A stretch of 64,000 bases of DNA from Rothia amarae. GTDB taxonomy: Bacteria > Actinomycetota > Actinomycetes > Actinomycetales > Micrococcaceae. The stretch is from assembly GCF_014705945.2 (NCBI RefSeq), contig NZ_CP061538.1:2108001-2172000 (forward strand), read 5' to 3'. The notes under the pieces were generated by a model. The model did no database searches, was not told where the DNA came from, and saw only the letters and a program-made list of their open reading frames with translations. A program made the translations under genes and the position numbers. Of the stretch, positions 53,698 to 62,058 are shown in pieces (position 1 is the first letter of the stretch; each line of letters begins with the position of its first letter).

Positions 53698-53736
53698 AAG
53701 CGCCTGACTCAGCTTCTTGCGACGTCAGGCGCTTTT
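53698..53736 (+). terminator. terminator after MetE-like gene
   Basis: AAAGCGCCTGAC and GTCAGGCGCTTT pair perfectly and T-rich sequence follows. Confidence 0.9.
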
Positions 53737-53772
53737 CTTCGTTGTATAAAGAATCATCTCCCGTAGAAAACC

Positions 53773-53807
53773 TGTCCGTACACCCTTATGATTAACCTGT
53801 ACGGGCA
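53773..53807 (+). promoter_or_regulatory. candidate TreR operator and promoter
   Basis: Half-sites TGTCCGTACA (53773-53782) and TGTACGGGCA (53798-53807) form an inverted repeat with one mismatch and a 15-bp spacer. A TATGAT -10-like box (53787-53792) lies between them. This fits autoregulation of the GntR-type gene that follows. Confidence 0.5.
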
Positions 53808-53850
53808 TGTCTACTTTTCATTGACGGCCTACAACAACACAAGGAACACA

Positions 53851-54561
53851 GTGGGCAAATACGAACGCGTCTATCAAGACCTCTCCTCCAAAATCGACGA
53901 TGGCACCTACCCCGTAGGTTCGCTCCTTCCCAGCGAAAAACAACTCACCGAAAACTACTCCGTTTCGCGTGAAACCGCTCGTAAGGCGCTAGCGCTCCTG
54001 ACTGACCGCGGATACATTCAAAAAATTATGGGTAAAGGCTCCGTGGTAATCAGCCACTCCCAGTACGCTCTGCCCGTCTCCTCTTTGGTGAGCTACAAAG
54101 AGTTTGCTCATGCAGTAGGCGCATCAACCCGTAGCGAACTCATTGATTTTTCGGAAACTTTGCTTCCCTTAGCCTCTTTCAAATCCTTAGCGAAGGATCT
54201 TCAGTCCGAAGAAACCATCGCGGTTACCCGTTTGCGTTTCTTCGACAACGAACCAGCAATTATTGACCGGGACTACATTCTCAAATCAGTAGTTCCGTCT
54301 ATTCCGCAAGAAGCCGCCGAGACCTCACTCTTCGAATACTTCGAAAACACCCTCGGGCTTTCCATTGCTTACTCTTCTAAGCAAATCAAAGTAGAACCAG
54401 CTCAGGAAAGCGACCGCAAGCTCATGCATCTTGCCAAAGGTGAATACGTTGCAGTCACCACCTCGGTGACCAGCTTGGAAGACACCACAGCCTTCCTCTT
54501 CACCGAATCCCGCCACCGCGCAGATAAATTTATCTACCAAGATTTCGCACGACGCCGCTAG
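53851..54561 (+). CDS. treR: GntR-family trehalose operon repressor
   Basis: About 236 residues from GTG 53851 (AAGGAA site 5 nt upstream; the open frame to 53788 includes the operator). HTH about 5-70: YERVYQDLSSKIDDGTY, LPSEKQLTENYSVSRETARKAL, DRGYIQKIMGKGSVV. UTRA effector domain follows. KYERVYQDL and the sequence AETSLFEYFENTLGLSIAYS match TreR, which senses trehalose-6-P. The neighbouring treA and treP genes support this. Confidence 0.85.
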   Translation: MGKYERVYQDLSSKIDDGTYPVGSLLPSEKQLTENYSVSRETARKALALLTDRGYIQKIMGKGSVVISHSQYALPVSSLVSYKEFAHAVGASTRSELIDFSETLLPLASFKSLAKDLQSEETIAVTRLRFFDNEPAIIDRDYILKSVVPSIPQEAAETSLFEYFENTLGLSIAYSSKQIKVEPAQESDRKLMHLAKGEYVAVTTSVTSLEDTTAFLFTESRHRADKFIYQDFARRR

Positions 54562-54669
54562 GCGCCGCGCAGCTCACCGGATTCGCACGGTGAGACGAGT
54601 TGCAGACCTCTCCGGCCTGTAACTTCTCCTTTTAAAAGTAAAAACTCAACAACCCTACAAAGGATCTTT

Positions 54670-56310
54670 ATGACTTTCCGTGACCAGGTAATTTACCAGG
54701 TCTACCCCAAATCGTTCTACGACTCCAACGGAGACGGGCTGGGGGATCTTCGAGGCATCATCGAAAAGATTCCTTACATCGCTTCCCTCGGCGTAGACAT
54801 GGTTTGGTTCAACCCCTTCTTTGCCTCCCCCCAGCGCGATAACGGCTACGATGTATCCGACTATTACGCCATCAACCCAGATTTGGGCACGATGGAAGAC
54901 ACTGAAGAGTTGATTTCGACCCTCAAAGATCACGGTATCGGAGTCATGTTCGATATGGTCTTCAACCACATCTCCACCGAACACGAGTGGTTCCAGCGGG
55001 CACTCGCCGGTGAAGAAAAGTACCAGGACTATTTCTACATCCGCGAACCTAAGCCAGACGGCTCTTTCCCCACCAACTGGGAATCCAAATTCGGTGGCGA
55101 AGCCTGGGCACCCTTTGGTGACACCGGCAAATACTTCCTCTGCCTCTACGACAAAACACAGGCAGATTTGAACTGGCACAATGCCGACCTGCGCCAAGAA
55201 CTCTACAAAGTAGCGAACTTCTGGCTGGAAAAAGGCGTGCGCGGTCTGCGCTTTGACGTACTGAACGTCATCGGCAAAAGCGAATTCCTCGAAGACGCCG
55301 CACCCGGCATGATCGACAAGCTGCTCTACACCGACACCCCGCGCGTCCACCCCTGGATTCACGAAATGAACCGGGCAACCTTCGGTAACTACGACGGCGT
55401 GCTCACCGTCGGTGAAATGTCTGCCACCACCATCGAAAACTCCATCCGCTATTCGAACCCCGAGAGCGAAGAGTTGGATATGGTTTTCAACTTTCACCAC
55501 CTCAAAGTGGATTACCAAGACGGTCACAAGTGGACCAAGGCACCTTTCGACTTCCATGTACTAAAGAGCCTGCTCAATGACTGGGCAGTAGGTATGCAAG
55601 CAGGAAATGGTTGGAACGCGCTGTTCTGGAACAACCATGACCAGCCACGTGCCATCAATCGTTTTGCCGATCCCGTGAACTTTCACGTCGAATCGGCAAC
55701 CATGCTGGCAACCGTCATTCACCTGTTGCGCGGTACGCCCTACATTTACCAGGGCGAAGAAATTGGAATGGTCGACCCCCAATATATAGACATTGAGGAA
55801 TATGTCGACGTCGAGGCGCGCAACGCCTACGTCTCCCTCATCGCCGACGGCAAAACCGAGACTGAAGCATTCGACATCGTCAAATCCAAAGCCCGAGATA
55901 ACTCACGCACACCCATGCAGTGGGATTCCAGCGCAAACGCAGGCTTTACTACCGGCGAACCCTGGCTACGCCCCACTACTTTCGAAACCATCAACGTAGA
56001 GCACGAACAAAAAGAAGGAAAAATCCTTCCCTACTACAAAAAGCTGATTCAGCTCCGCAAAGAAAATCTGCTCATCTCCGAAGGCGAGTACGAGCCGTAT
56101 GCGCTGGAACACGACGCTGTTTTTGCTTACACTCGAAAGTATCAAGACGAGCAATTGCTCGTGCTCAACAACTTCTACGGGGACGAAGCAAGTATCGAGA
56201 TCCCCAACGAGTTCCTCAACGGGTACATTCTCATCGGAAACTATCCAGCCCATCAGCTCAGGGAAGATTACACGCTCAGACCGTACGAATCCCTAGCCAT
56301 CAAGATCTAA
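54670..56310 (+). CDS. treA: alpha,alpha-phosphotrehalase (GH13)
   Basis: 546 residues. Hydrolyses trehalose-6-P to glucose and glucose-6-P. Catalytic residues are Asp196 (RGLRFDVLNVI), Glu249 (LTVGEMSATT) and Asp324 (WNNHDQPRAI). QVYPKSFYDSNGDGLGDLRGI marks the oligo-1,6-glucosidase/TreC group; with treR and treP adjacent, TreA/TreC is the best call. AAAGGA precedes ATG 54670. Confidence 0.88.
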   Translation: MTFRDQVIYQVYPKSFYDSNGDGLGDLRGIIEKIPYIASLGVDMVWFNPFFASPQRDNGYDVSDYYAINPDLGTMEDTEELISTLKDHGIGVMFDMVFNHISTEHEWFQRALAGEEKYQDYFYIREPKPDGSFPTNWESKFGGEAWAPFGDTGKYFLCLYDKTQADLNWHNADLRQELYKVANFWLEKGVRGLRFDVLNVIGKSEFLEDAAPGMIDKLLYTDTPRVHPWIHEMNRATFGNYDGVLTVGEMSATTIENSIRYSNPESEELDMVFNFHHLKVDYQDGHKWTKAPFDFHVLKSLLNDWAVGMQAGNGWNALFWNNHDQPRAINRFADPVNFHVESATMLATVIHLLRGTPYIYQGEEIGMVDPQYIDIEEYVDVEARNAYVSLIADGKTETEAFDIVKSKARDNSRTPMQWDSSANAGFTTGEPWLRPTTFETINVEHEQKEGKILPYYKKLIQLRKENLLISEGEYEPYALEHDAVFAYTRKYQDEQLLVLNNFYGDEASIEIPNEFLNGYILIGNYPAHQLREDYTLRPYESLAIKI

Positions 56311-56390
56311 CCCATATAGGCAAAATGCCACCGCAACGGGTTTTAAACGAACCGGTATTGCCCTAAGAAAAACAGAAATGAGGCACAGTC

Positions 56391-58529
56391 ATGGCTAAGA
56401 CTGTATCCGTCCTCGCCCCCATGACGGGCGAGGTTATTCCCATGAACGAGATTCCCGATCCGGTATTCGCCGGCGGAAAACTCGGCAAGGGATTCGGTGT
56501 TAACCCCACCGATAACACCGTGGTCTCCCCCGTATCGGGCAAGGTCACCATGGTGGCGAGCACTAAGCACGCCGTCGGCATCAAGTCCGAAAGCGGCCTG
56601 GAATTTCTGCTCCACCTCGGTGTAGACACCGTTGAGCTCGACGGCGCTCCTCTCGAGATGCTTCTCGAAAAGGGTCAGACCGTTGAAGCAGGCCAGCGCA
56701 TTGCCAGCATGAACCTCGACGAGGTTCGTGCGGCAGGTAAGGGCATTACCGCGATTCTTGCTATCACCAATACCCCGAAGTTTGTGGAGGACATTGACGT
56801 CCACACCGGTTCGGCATCTGCAGGCGACGCTGCCGCAGAAGTAACGTTGAAGGTCAAGGACGCTCCCGCAGCTCAGAACACCGCCAATGGTGCAGACGCT
56901 ACCGGCGCAGCAGCAACCGGTGCAGCGGCAGGATCAGTAGCAGCAGGTGCAGCAACACGCTCTGAGACCGGTGCACACGCCACCGAACCTATCGAACCCG
57001 GCGCCGCTGGCGGCACCGCCGACCCCGCAGTAGCAGAGCGCCCCGCAAACCTCACCGGTTACGATGCCCTCGCTTGGGACATCCTCAACAACATCGGTGG
57101 CAAGGAAAACGTCAAAAGTGTTATCCACTGCATCACCCGCGTACGTTTCTACCTCAAAGACAACGACAAGGCGAACGACGAGGCTGTCTCAAACCTCGAC
57201 GGCGTCATCGACGTAGCTCGCGCAGGCGGCCAGTACCAGGTAGTCATCGGCCCCGCCGTTGAAGACGTATACGACGCCGTCGTCAAGCAGATTGGCGCAG
57301 GCAAGGCTGGCGGAGAAACCGAGTCTGCAACAGAACCGGCTGAACGCCCCTCGGGTGTGGGCGGATGGTTCAAGTGGGGCTTCTCCTCGCTTATCGGTGT
57401 AATCACCGGTTCCATGATGCCCGTGATCGGTCTTTTGGCTGCATCCGGTGTGCTCAAGGGTCTTTTGACGATTCTGACTCACTACGAACTCGTGAACCCA
57501 GAATCCCAAACCTTCACCATCATCAACGCCATGGGCGACGCCGTCTTCTACTTCCTACCCATCTTCGTGGGCTTCACCGCCGCGCGTCGTCTGGGAGCAG
57601 ACCCGATTATCGTCTCCATCATCGGTGGCGTGTTGGCTTACCCCACTATTGCCGAGCTGGCGAAGGGCGAAGCGACAGGCTCGCTGCTGGGTATCTCTAC
57701 CAACGCAGAATTCTTCGGAATTCCTTTCCCCATGGCGTCCTACACCTACTCCATCTTCCCGATGATCGTAGCGGCCTGGTTGTGCTCAAAGATTGAACCG
57801 GTTCTCAAGAAGTGGATCCCCGCCGTTCTACGTATGATCTTTGTTCCGCTCATTGAAGTTTTCGTGGTTTCCACCCTGATTCTTGTGGTTCTTGGACCCA
57901 TCATCATGTGGATTTCCAACGGAATCGCAGGCGGCATTCAGTGGGTTTACGACCTCTCCCCTGCAATTTCCGGTCTCGTGATCGGTGCTTTCTACCAGTG
58001 CCTGGTCATCTTCGGTCTGCACTGGGCAGTTATCCCAATTGTTGCTAACGACATCGCATCGCAGGGCCACTCCTACCTGAACGCCATCATCTCAGCAACC
58101 ATGGTTGCTCAGGGTGCAGGCGCTCTGGCAGTATTCGCCAAGACCCGTAACGAGCAGATGAAGGGCCTCTCCGGTTCCGCTGCCATCGCTGGTTTCTGCG
58201 GCATTACCGAACCCGCCATGTACGGCATCAACCTCAAGTACGGTCGCGTTTTCGCGATGGCTTCTGTAGGTGCGGCTGTAGGCGGTTTCATTACCGGCCT
58301 GATGCACGTGAACATGTGGGGCTTCACCGGTTCACTCATTGGCTTCTTCAGCTTCGTGAACCCCGATGGTGGTTTCGATCAGTCCTGGACTGGTTTCTGG
58401 ATTGCATCTATCGCTACTGTGATAGTTTCCTTCACCCTGGTTTACTTCTTCGGATTCAAGGACGCTGATCTAGACAAGCAGCGCACCGTTGAGAAGAAAC
58501 GCCTGGGCAACCGCGAGCCTGTGGCGTAA
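56391..58529 (+). CDS. treP: trehalose-specific PTS enzyme IIABC
   Basis: 712 residues with all three PTS modules in one chain. EIIA (1-160) has His75 (FLLHLGVDTV) and His60; a long Ala/Gly/Thr-rich linker follows (160-220). EIIB (about 222-310) has the phosphocysteine Cys247 (VIHCITRVRF). EIIC (about 330-690) has about ten membrane segments and GFCGITEPAMYGINLK. The order A-B-C is less usual; TreB of E. coli is IIBC with a separate IIA. It imports and phosphorylates trehalose. Confidence 0.88.
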   Translation: MAKTVSVLAPMTGEVIPMNEIPDPVFAGGKLGKGFGVNPTDNTVVSPVSGKVTMVASTKHAVGIKSESGLEFLLHLGVDTVELDGAPLEMLLEKGQTVEAGQRIASMNLDEVRAAGKGITAILAITNTPKFVEDIDVHTGSASAGDAAAEVTLKVKDAPAAQNTANGADATGAAATGAAAGSVAAGAATRSETGAHATEPIEPGAAGGTADPAVAERPANLTGYDALAWDILNNIGGKENVKSVIHCITRVRFYLKDNDKANDEAVSNLDGVIDVARAGGQYQVVIGPAVEDVYDAVVKQIGAGKAGGETESATEPAERPSGVGGWFKWGFSSLIGVITGSMMPVIGLLAASGVLKGLLTILTHYELVNPESQTFTIINAMGDAVFYFLPIFVGFTAARRLGADPIIVSIIGGVLAYPTIAELAKGEATGSLLGISTNAEFFGIPFPMASYTYSIFPMIVAAWLCSKIEPVLKKWIPAVLRMIFVPLIEVFVVSTLILVVLGPIIMWISNGIAGGIQWVYDLSPAISGLVIGAFYQCLVIFGLHWAVIPIVANDIASQGHSYLNAIISATMVAQGAGALAVFAKTRNEQMKGLSGSAAIAGFCGITEPAMYGINLKYGRVFAMASVGAAVGGFITGLMHVNMWGFTGSLIGFFSFVNPDGGFDQSWTGFWIASIATVIVSFTLVYFFGFKDADLDKQRTVEKKRLGNREPVA

Positions 58530-58550
58530 GGTTTCCGGCCGGCGCCAAAT

Positions 58551-58612
58551 AAATACACAGTTTCAGCAAAAATACATGCTCACGCTTGTACTTTTACTGG
58601 AGCTGTGTATTT
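58551..58612 (+). repeat. hairpin repeat, copy 1 (flanks second DUF559 gene)
   Basis: AAATACACAGTTTCAG pairs with CTGGAGCTGTGTATTT (two G-T pairs), with inner AAAAATACA against TGTACTTTT. It lies 22 bp after treP and overlaps the last codons and stop of the minus-strand DUF559 gene (58594). A second copy lies 1156 bp to the right in the same orientation. It can serve as a bidirectional terminator. Confidence 0.85.
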
Positions 58613-59586
58613 TTTGGCTCTTTTTCCTGCCGAATTTTCTCCGCGACGTCGCGAATCTGATACATCGTACGGTATGGGTTACGCCAGACGTCGTTCCAAT
58701 CCACCCGAAAGATACGGTACCCAGATTTGAGCAATTCCCGCTCTCTCAAACGCTCCCCTACGATGATTGCTTCGCGAGGTCCAAACACTTCGTATTTGAT
58801 ATCGCCATCGAATTCGATAATGAGATTCAACTCTTCAACGAAAAAGTCCGTGCGGTACCTGTGCTGATTATGGGTGAACCAATGCTGTTCCTGGTAAGAG
58901 AGCTTTAATTGATTCAGAATCAATCGTGTTAACGATTCACCAGCGGATTCCGCACACGCACTCATCGCACGGGCAACTGCATGGACTCTTTCACGGTGAA
59001 CTCCACGATAGTTAAGCATTGCTTCTCGCAGTATTTCCTGCGGTATTTTGTGTACCCGCAATGCTGAATCAGCTAAAACTACGCCCTCTTCAAAAGAGAG
59101 CTGAGTACAGCAATCTATAACGGTAGTCAGCAACGAAGTGAGCTGAGAATTAGATCCATAAAGATTATTCGCTAAAGAGGTGTGTTCTGTGAGAAAAGGA
59201 TGCTTCACGACATCTTTGCTCGAACCGCGTGAATCCGTTGGACAATAAGTATGGATTTTAGTTGGAACTGTAATGAGAGCCAACGAGTGAAAAACTGCCG
59301 CCGACTGATGAGAGAAAACAGGGTTCTTAGCAGTGCGTGAATATGCAATCAGGTGAGCGGCGTATTTTCCCCACGGTGGAAGACTCTGATATTTTTGGGC
59401 GTTTATATACAGACCGCGGCGGATATTAAAAAGCTCGCCGTCTCTACGCATCCGGGTTATTTTACTACGCGTGAGGTTGTGCCAACAGTGAAGGTCTTCA
59501 ATAGTGTTAATCATGGAATGAATCTCAAATAAATCTGCCATACCCATAGTGTGAAGGATGGAAAAATTCTCCGGATTCATCACCAT
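58594..59586 (-). CDS. AbiEi-like winged-helix plus DUF559 (Vsr-like) protein, second member
   Basis: 330 residues, distantly homologous to the protein at 1718-2617. N-terminal winged helix resembles AbiEi (LTRSKITRMRRDGELFNIRRGLYI); C-terminal DUF559 core YRTDFFVEELNLIIEFDGDIKY, then RLRERELLKSGYRIFRVDW. The last six codons (KNTQLQ) lie inside the hairpin repeat. Start uncertain: ATG 59586 or 59580; no clear ribosome site. No AbiEii partner. A lower G+C look and the repeat bracket suggest it was inserted between treP and the opuC operon. Confidence 0.75.
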   Translation of the reverse strand: MVMNPENFSILHTMGMADLFEIHSMINTIEDLHCWHNLTRSKITRMRRDGELFNIRRGLYINAQKYQSLPPWGKYAAHLIAYSRTAKNPVFSHQSAAVFHSLALITVPTKIHTYCPTDSRGSSKDVVKHPFLTEHTSLANNLYGSNSQLTSLLTTVIDCCTQLSFEEGVVLADSALRVHKIPQEILREAMLNYRGVHRERVHAVARAMSACAESAGESLTRLILNQLKLSYQEQHWFTHNQHRYRTDFFVEELNLIIEFDGDIKYEVFGPREAIIVGERLRERELLKSGYRIFRVDWNDVWRNPYRTMYQIRDVAEKIRQEKEPKNTQLQ

Positions 59587-59704
59587 TGAATGTCTGTGGA
59601 TAACTAGGATGTTTTTCCTTAATCCACAGACGCTGGTACCTGATGATGCTCAATGAAAGAGCTTTCTTCAAAATCTGAGGGTCTGAAGCAAAGCCCCCCC
59701 ATAG

Positions 59705-59770
59705 AAAAATACACAGTTTCAGTAAAAATACATGCTCGCGCTTGTACTAATGCTGAAACTGTGTATTTTT
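59705..59770 (+). repeat. hairpin repeat, copy 2 (flanks second DUF559 gene)
   Basis: AAAAATACACAGTTTCAG and CTGAAACTGTGTATTTTT form a perfect 18-bp stem. The rest aligns with copy 1 (58551) with about 7 differences in 65 bases. It lies 26 bp beyond the stop of the opuC binding-protein gene and is probably its terminator. Confidence 0.88.
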
Positions 59771-59795
59771 TGAAGAACCTTACCAGCGAAGCCTC

Positions 59796-60719
59796 CTACG
59801 TAAGCTTCTGGTCCACCCAATCCTTGGCCGCGGTCGTCGGGTTAGCCTTTTCTTCCCCGGACACCCTGTCATTCAAAGCAATGAGATCTTCGGTTTTGAG
59901 CAGGGCAGACACCTCATTGAGCACATCCGCAGCAGCCACCGAAACCTGCTTGGCATTCACCACGGGAACAACCTGCTGAGCCAAGAAGTTATTCTTCGGA
60001 TCCTCCAGCACCACAAAGTTATTCTTCACAATCGCAGGATCGGTAGAGAAAAGATCTGCCGTCTGCACCTGATCGTCGATGAGCGCCTGCACGGTCAGCG
60101 GGCCACCGCCGTCGTTAATCGGCGAGAATTTAGCCGGCTCAAAACCGTAATTCTTTTTCAGCCCCGGCAAACCGTAGGAACGCTCGGCGAACTCAGGAGG
60201 GCCGCCAAGAGTAATCTCAGAGCTATGCGCGGCGAGGTCTGCAATAGACTTCAGCCCAAACTTCTGCGCAACCTCAGAGGTAACAACCAGTGAGTCCTTA
60301 TTCTCCGCAGGAGAAGGATCAAGCACCGAAAGCTGATCGGAAAGAGCGGAAGGAAGAGCTTTCATAATCTCTTCGGGAGTCTGCGCCTTGGTCTGCGCAT
60401 CAAAGTAGAGCAGCAAGTTACCGCTGTAATCAGGCACAACCCCCACTGTACCTTCCTGCAGCGCCCCAATATACGCCTCACGTGCGCCAATGGCGGGGCG
60501 GGTTTCTGCCGTCAACCCTCGTTTGTTCAATGCCGCCGCATAAATTTCCGCAATAATCTGAGACTCCGTAAAGTCTGCCGAACCAATGATCACAGTATCG
60601 CCGGTTGAGCCAGAACCAAACGCTGTCTCCCCTGAGAGCCCACACGCCGAAAGCGCAAGGGTTCCAGCACCAATACCTGCCAACCCCAAGAGGTGGCGAC
60701 GATTTATATTCACAGTCAT
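59796..60719 (-). CDS. opuCC: osmoprotectant ABC transporter binding lipoprotein (OpuCC/OsmX-like)
   Basis: 307 residues, RR-containing lipoprotein signal (INRRHLLGLAG ... LALSACGLSG). VIIGSADFTESQIIAEIYAAALNKRG and VGVVPDYSGNLLLYF are typical of ProX/OpuCC glycine betaine/choline-binding proteins. DEPKNNFLAQQVVPVVN closes the fold. Last gene of the operon, 8 bp after the permease gene. Confidence 0.88.
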   Translation of the reverse strand: MTVNINRRHLLGLAGIGAGTLALSACGLSGETAFGSGSTGDTVIIGSADFTESQIIAEIYAAALNKRGLTAETRPAIGAREAYIGALQEGTVGVVPDYSGNLLLYFDAQTKAQTPEEIMKALPSALSDQLSVLDPSPAENKDSLVVTSEVAQKFGLKSIADLAAHSSEITLGGPPEFAERSYGLPGLKKNYGFEPAKFSPINDGGGPLTVQALIDDQVQTADLFSTDPAIVKNNFVVLEDPKNNFLAQQVVPVVNAKQVSVAAADVLNEVSALLKTEDLIALNDRVSGEEKANPTTAAKDWVDQKLT

Positions 60720-60727
60720 GGGTTTTC

Positions 60728-61387
60728 CTATCGGGTTCCAGGAGAAGTCAGGGCGCGCTGAATGAGCGCAAGAAGAGCATCGACGACGAGCGCCAGCACA
60801 GCTACTAGCACCACGGCGGCAACCATGCGGGGGTAGTCACGCACAGCAAGACCATCAATGAGATAGCGGCCAAGACCGCCGAGGTTGATATAAGCCATGA
60901 TGGTGACCGTAGCGATAACCTGCAGCGTAGCGTTACGAAGACCGCCAAAAATCAGAGGTGCGGCGAGAGGCAGTTCCACGCGAGTGAGAATTTGCCACTC
61001 GGTCATACCCTGGGCACGAGCAGCGTCCACGGTAATAGGATCAACCGCAGCGATACCCGAGTAAACACCCGCCAGGAGCGGAGAAATAGCGAGAATCACC
61101 AGTGCGATGACCGGCGCGGTAAGCCCCAATCCCATCCAGAGGGCAAAGAGGGTGAGCAAACCCAGGGTGGGCAGAGCACGCAGCGCGCCGGTCACGCCGA
61201 CCACAATGTTCTCGCCCTTTCCGGTATGCCCTACCCAGAGCCCAATGGGGATAGCAATCAAAGCGGCAAAGAAAAGAATCAGACCGGAGTAACCCAGGTG
61301 TTCTAACAAGCGCTGGAAGATACCGCCGGAGTCAGTCCACGCGCCGTCGGCAGTGAACCATGCCCATGTTTTGTCAAAGATGTTCAT
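60728..61387 (-). CDS. osmoprotectant ABC transporter permease (OpuCD-like)
   Basis: 219 residues with six membrane segments. LPTLGLLTLFALWMGLGL and RAQGMTEWQILTRVELPLAAPLIFGGLRNA (EAA loop) are typical of OpuCB/D. The start overlaps the preceding permease gene by 4 nt (ATGA type). Confidence 0.88.
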   Translation of the reverse strand: MNIFDKTWAWFTADGAWTDSGGIFQRLLEHLGYSGLILFFAALIAIPIGLWVGHTGKGENIVVGVTGALRALPTLGLLTLFALWMGLGLTAPVIALVILAISPLLAGVYSGIAAVDPITVDAARAQGMTEWQILTRVELPLAAPLIFGGLRNATLQVIATVTIMAYINLGGLGRYLIDGLAVRDYPRMVAAVVLVAVLALVVDALLALIQRALTSPGTR

Positions 61388-62058
61388 GCGGTCCTCCAGC
61401 GGGTGAGGAAAGAGCCCAGTAGAGCAAGAAGTCGGTCAAGCACCAGCGCCAGCAGCACTGTTGCCACGATGCCGGTGATAATTTCTGCAGGGAGGTCGCG
61501 GCGAAGGCCATCGGTAAACAGGGTACCTAGCGACTGGATACCAATCACAGCACCTACCGAGACCATCGAGATGTTAGACACCAGTGCCACTCGCAAACCC
61601 GCAATCATGACGGGGACGGCGAGCGGTAGCTCCACTGCCCAGAAGCGGCGGGTGGTGCGGTACCCCATGGCGGTTGCCGCCTCAAGAGTCACCGGAGAAA
61701 CCGAGTCAAAAGCATCTACCGCCGAGCGCACCATCATAGCGATGACGTAGAGAGTCAGCGCCACGTAGACGTTGAGTAACGAGGTAATCGAGGTACCCAG
61801 CACCAACGGCATGAGCACAAAGAGCGCTAGCGAAGGGATGGTGTAGAGCAGCGCCGCCGAGTTAATAACCAGACCACGGCGTAGCTTGCCTGCGCTGGTG
61901 GTGCGCTCGGTGGAACGACCGTCTCTACGGCGTCCCATAGCAAAACGGGCAATGGGAACCGCAATAATAGTGCCAATAATGACCGGGATGATTGACTGCA
62001 ACAGGTGTAGCGCAGTCAACTCCCCCACATGTTGAAGATTAGATTGGAGCCAATTCAC
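61384..62058 (-). CDS. osmoprotectant ABC transporter permease (OpuCB-like)
   Basis: 224 residues. The N-terminus LTALHLLQSIIPVIIGTIIAVPIA and IPSLALFVLMPLVLG plus the EAA-type loop AATAMGYRTTRRFWAVELPLAVPVMIAGLR define the family. It overlaps both neighbours by 4 nt, so the four genes are translationally coupled. Confidence 0.88.
   Translation of the reverse strand: MNWLQSNLQHVGELTALHLLQSIIPVIIGTIIAVPIARFAMGRRRDGRSTERTTSAGKLRRGLVINSAALLYTIPSLALFVLMPLVLGTSITSLLNVYVALTLYVIAMMVRSAVDAFDSVSPVTLEAATAMGYRTTRRFWAVELPLAVPVMIAGLRVALVSNISMVSVGAVIGIQSLGTLFTDGLRRDLPAEIITGIVATVLLALVLDRLLALLGSFLTRWRTA

Noticed and set aside
54655-55557. 300-residue minus-strand open frame
   Set aside because: Antisense to treA; its Val/Gly/Phe-rich composition is a reflection of treA codons.
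59653-59979. 108-residue plus-strand open frame over the second hairpin copy
   Set aside because: It runs through the hairpin and antisense of the opuC binding-protein gene; no domain.
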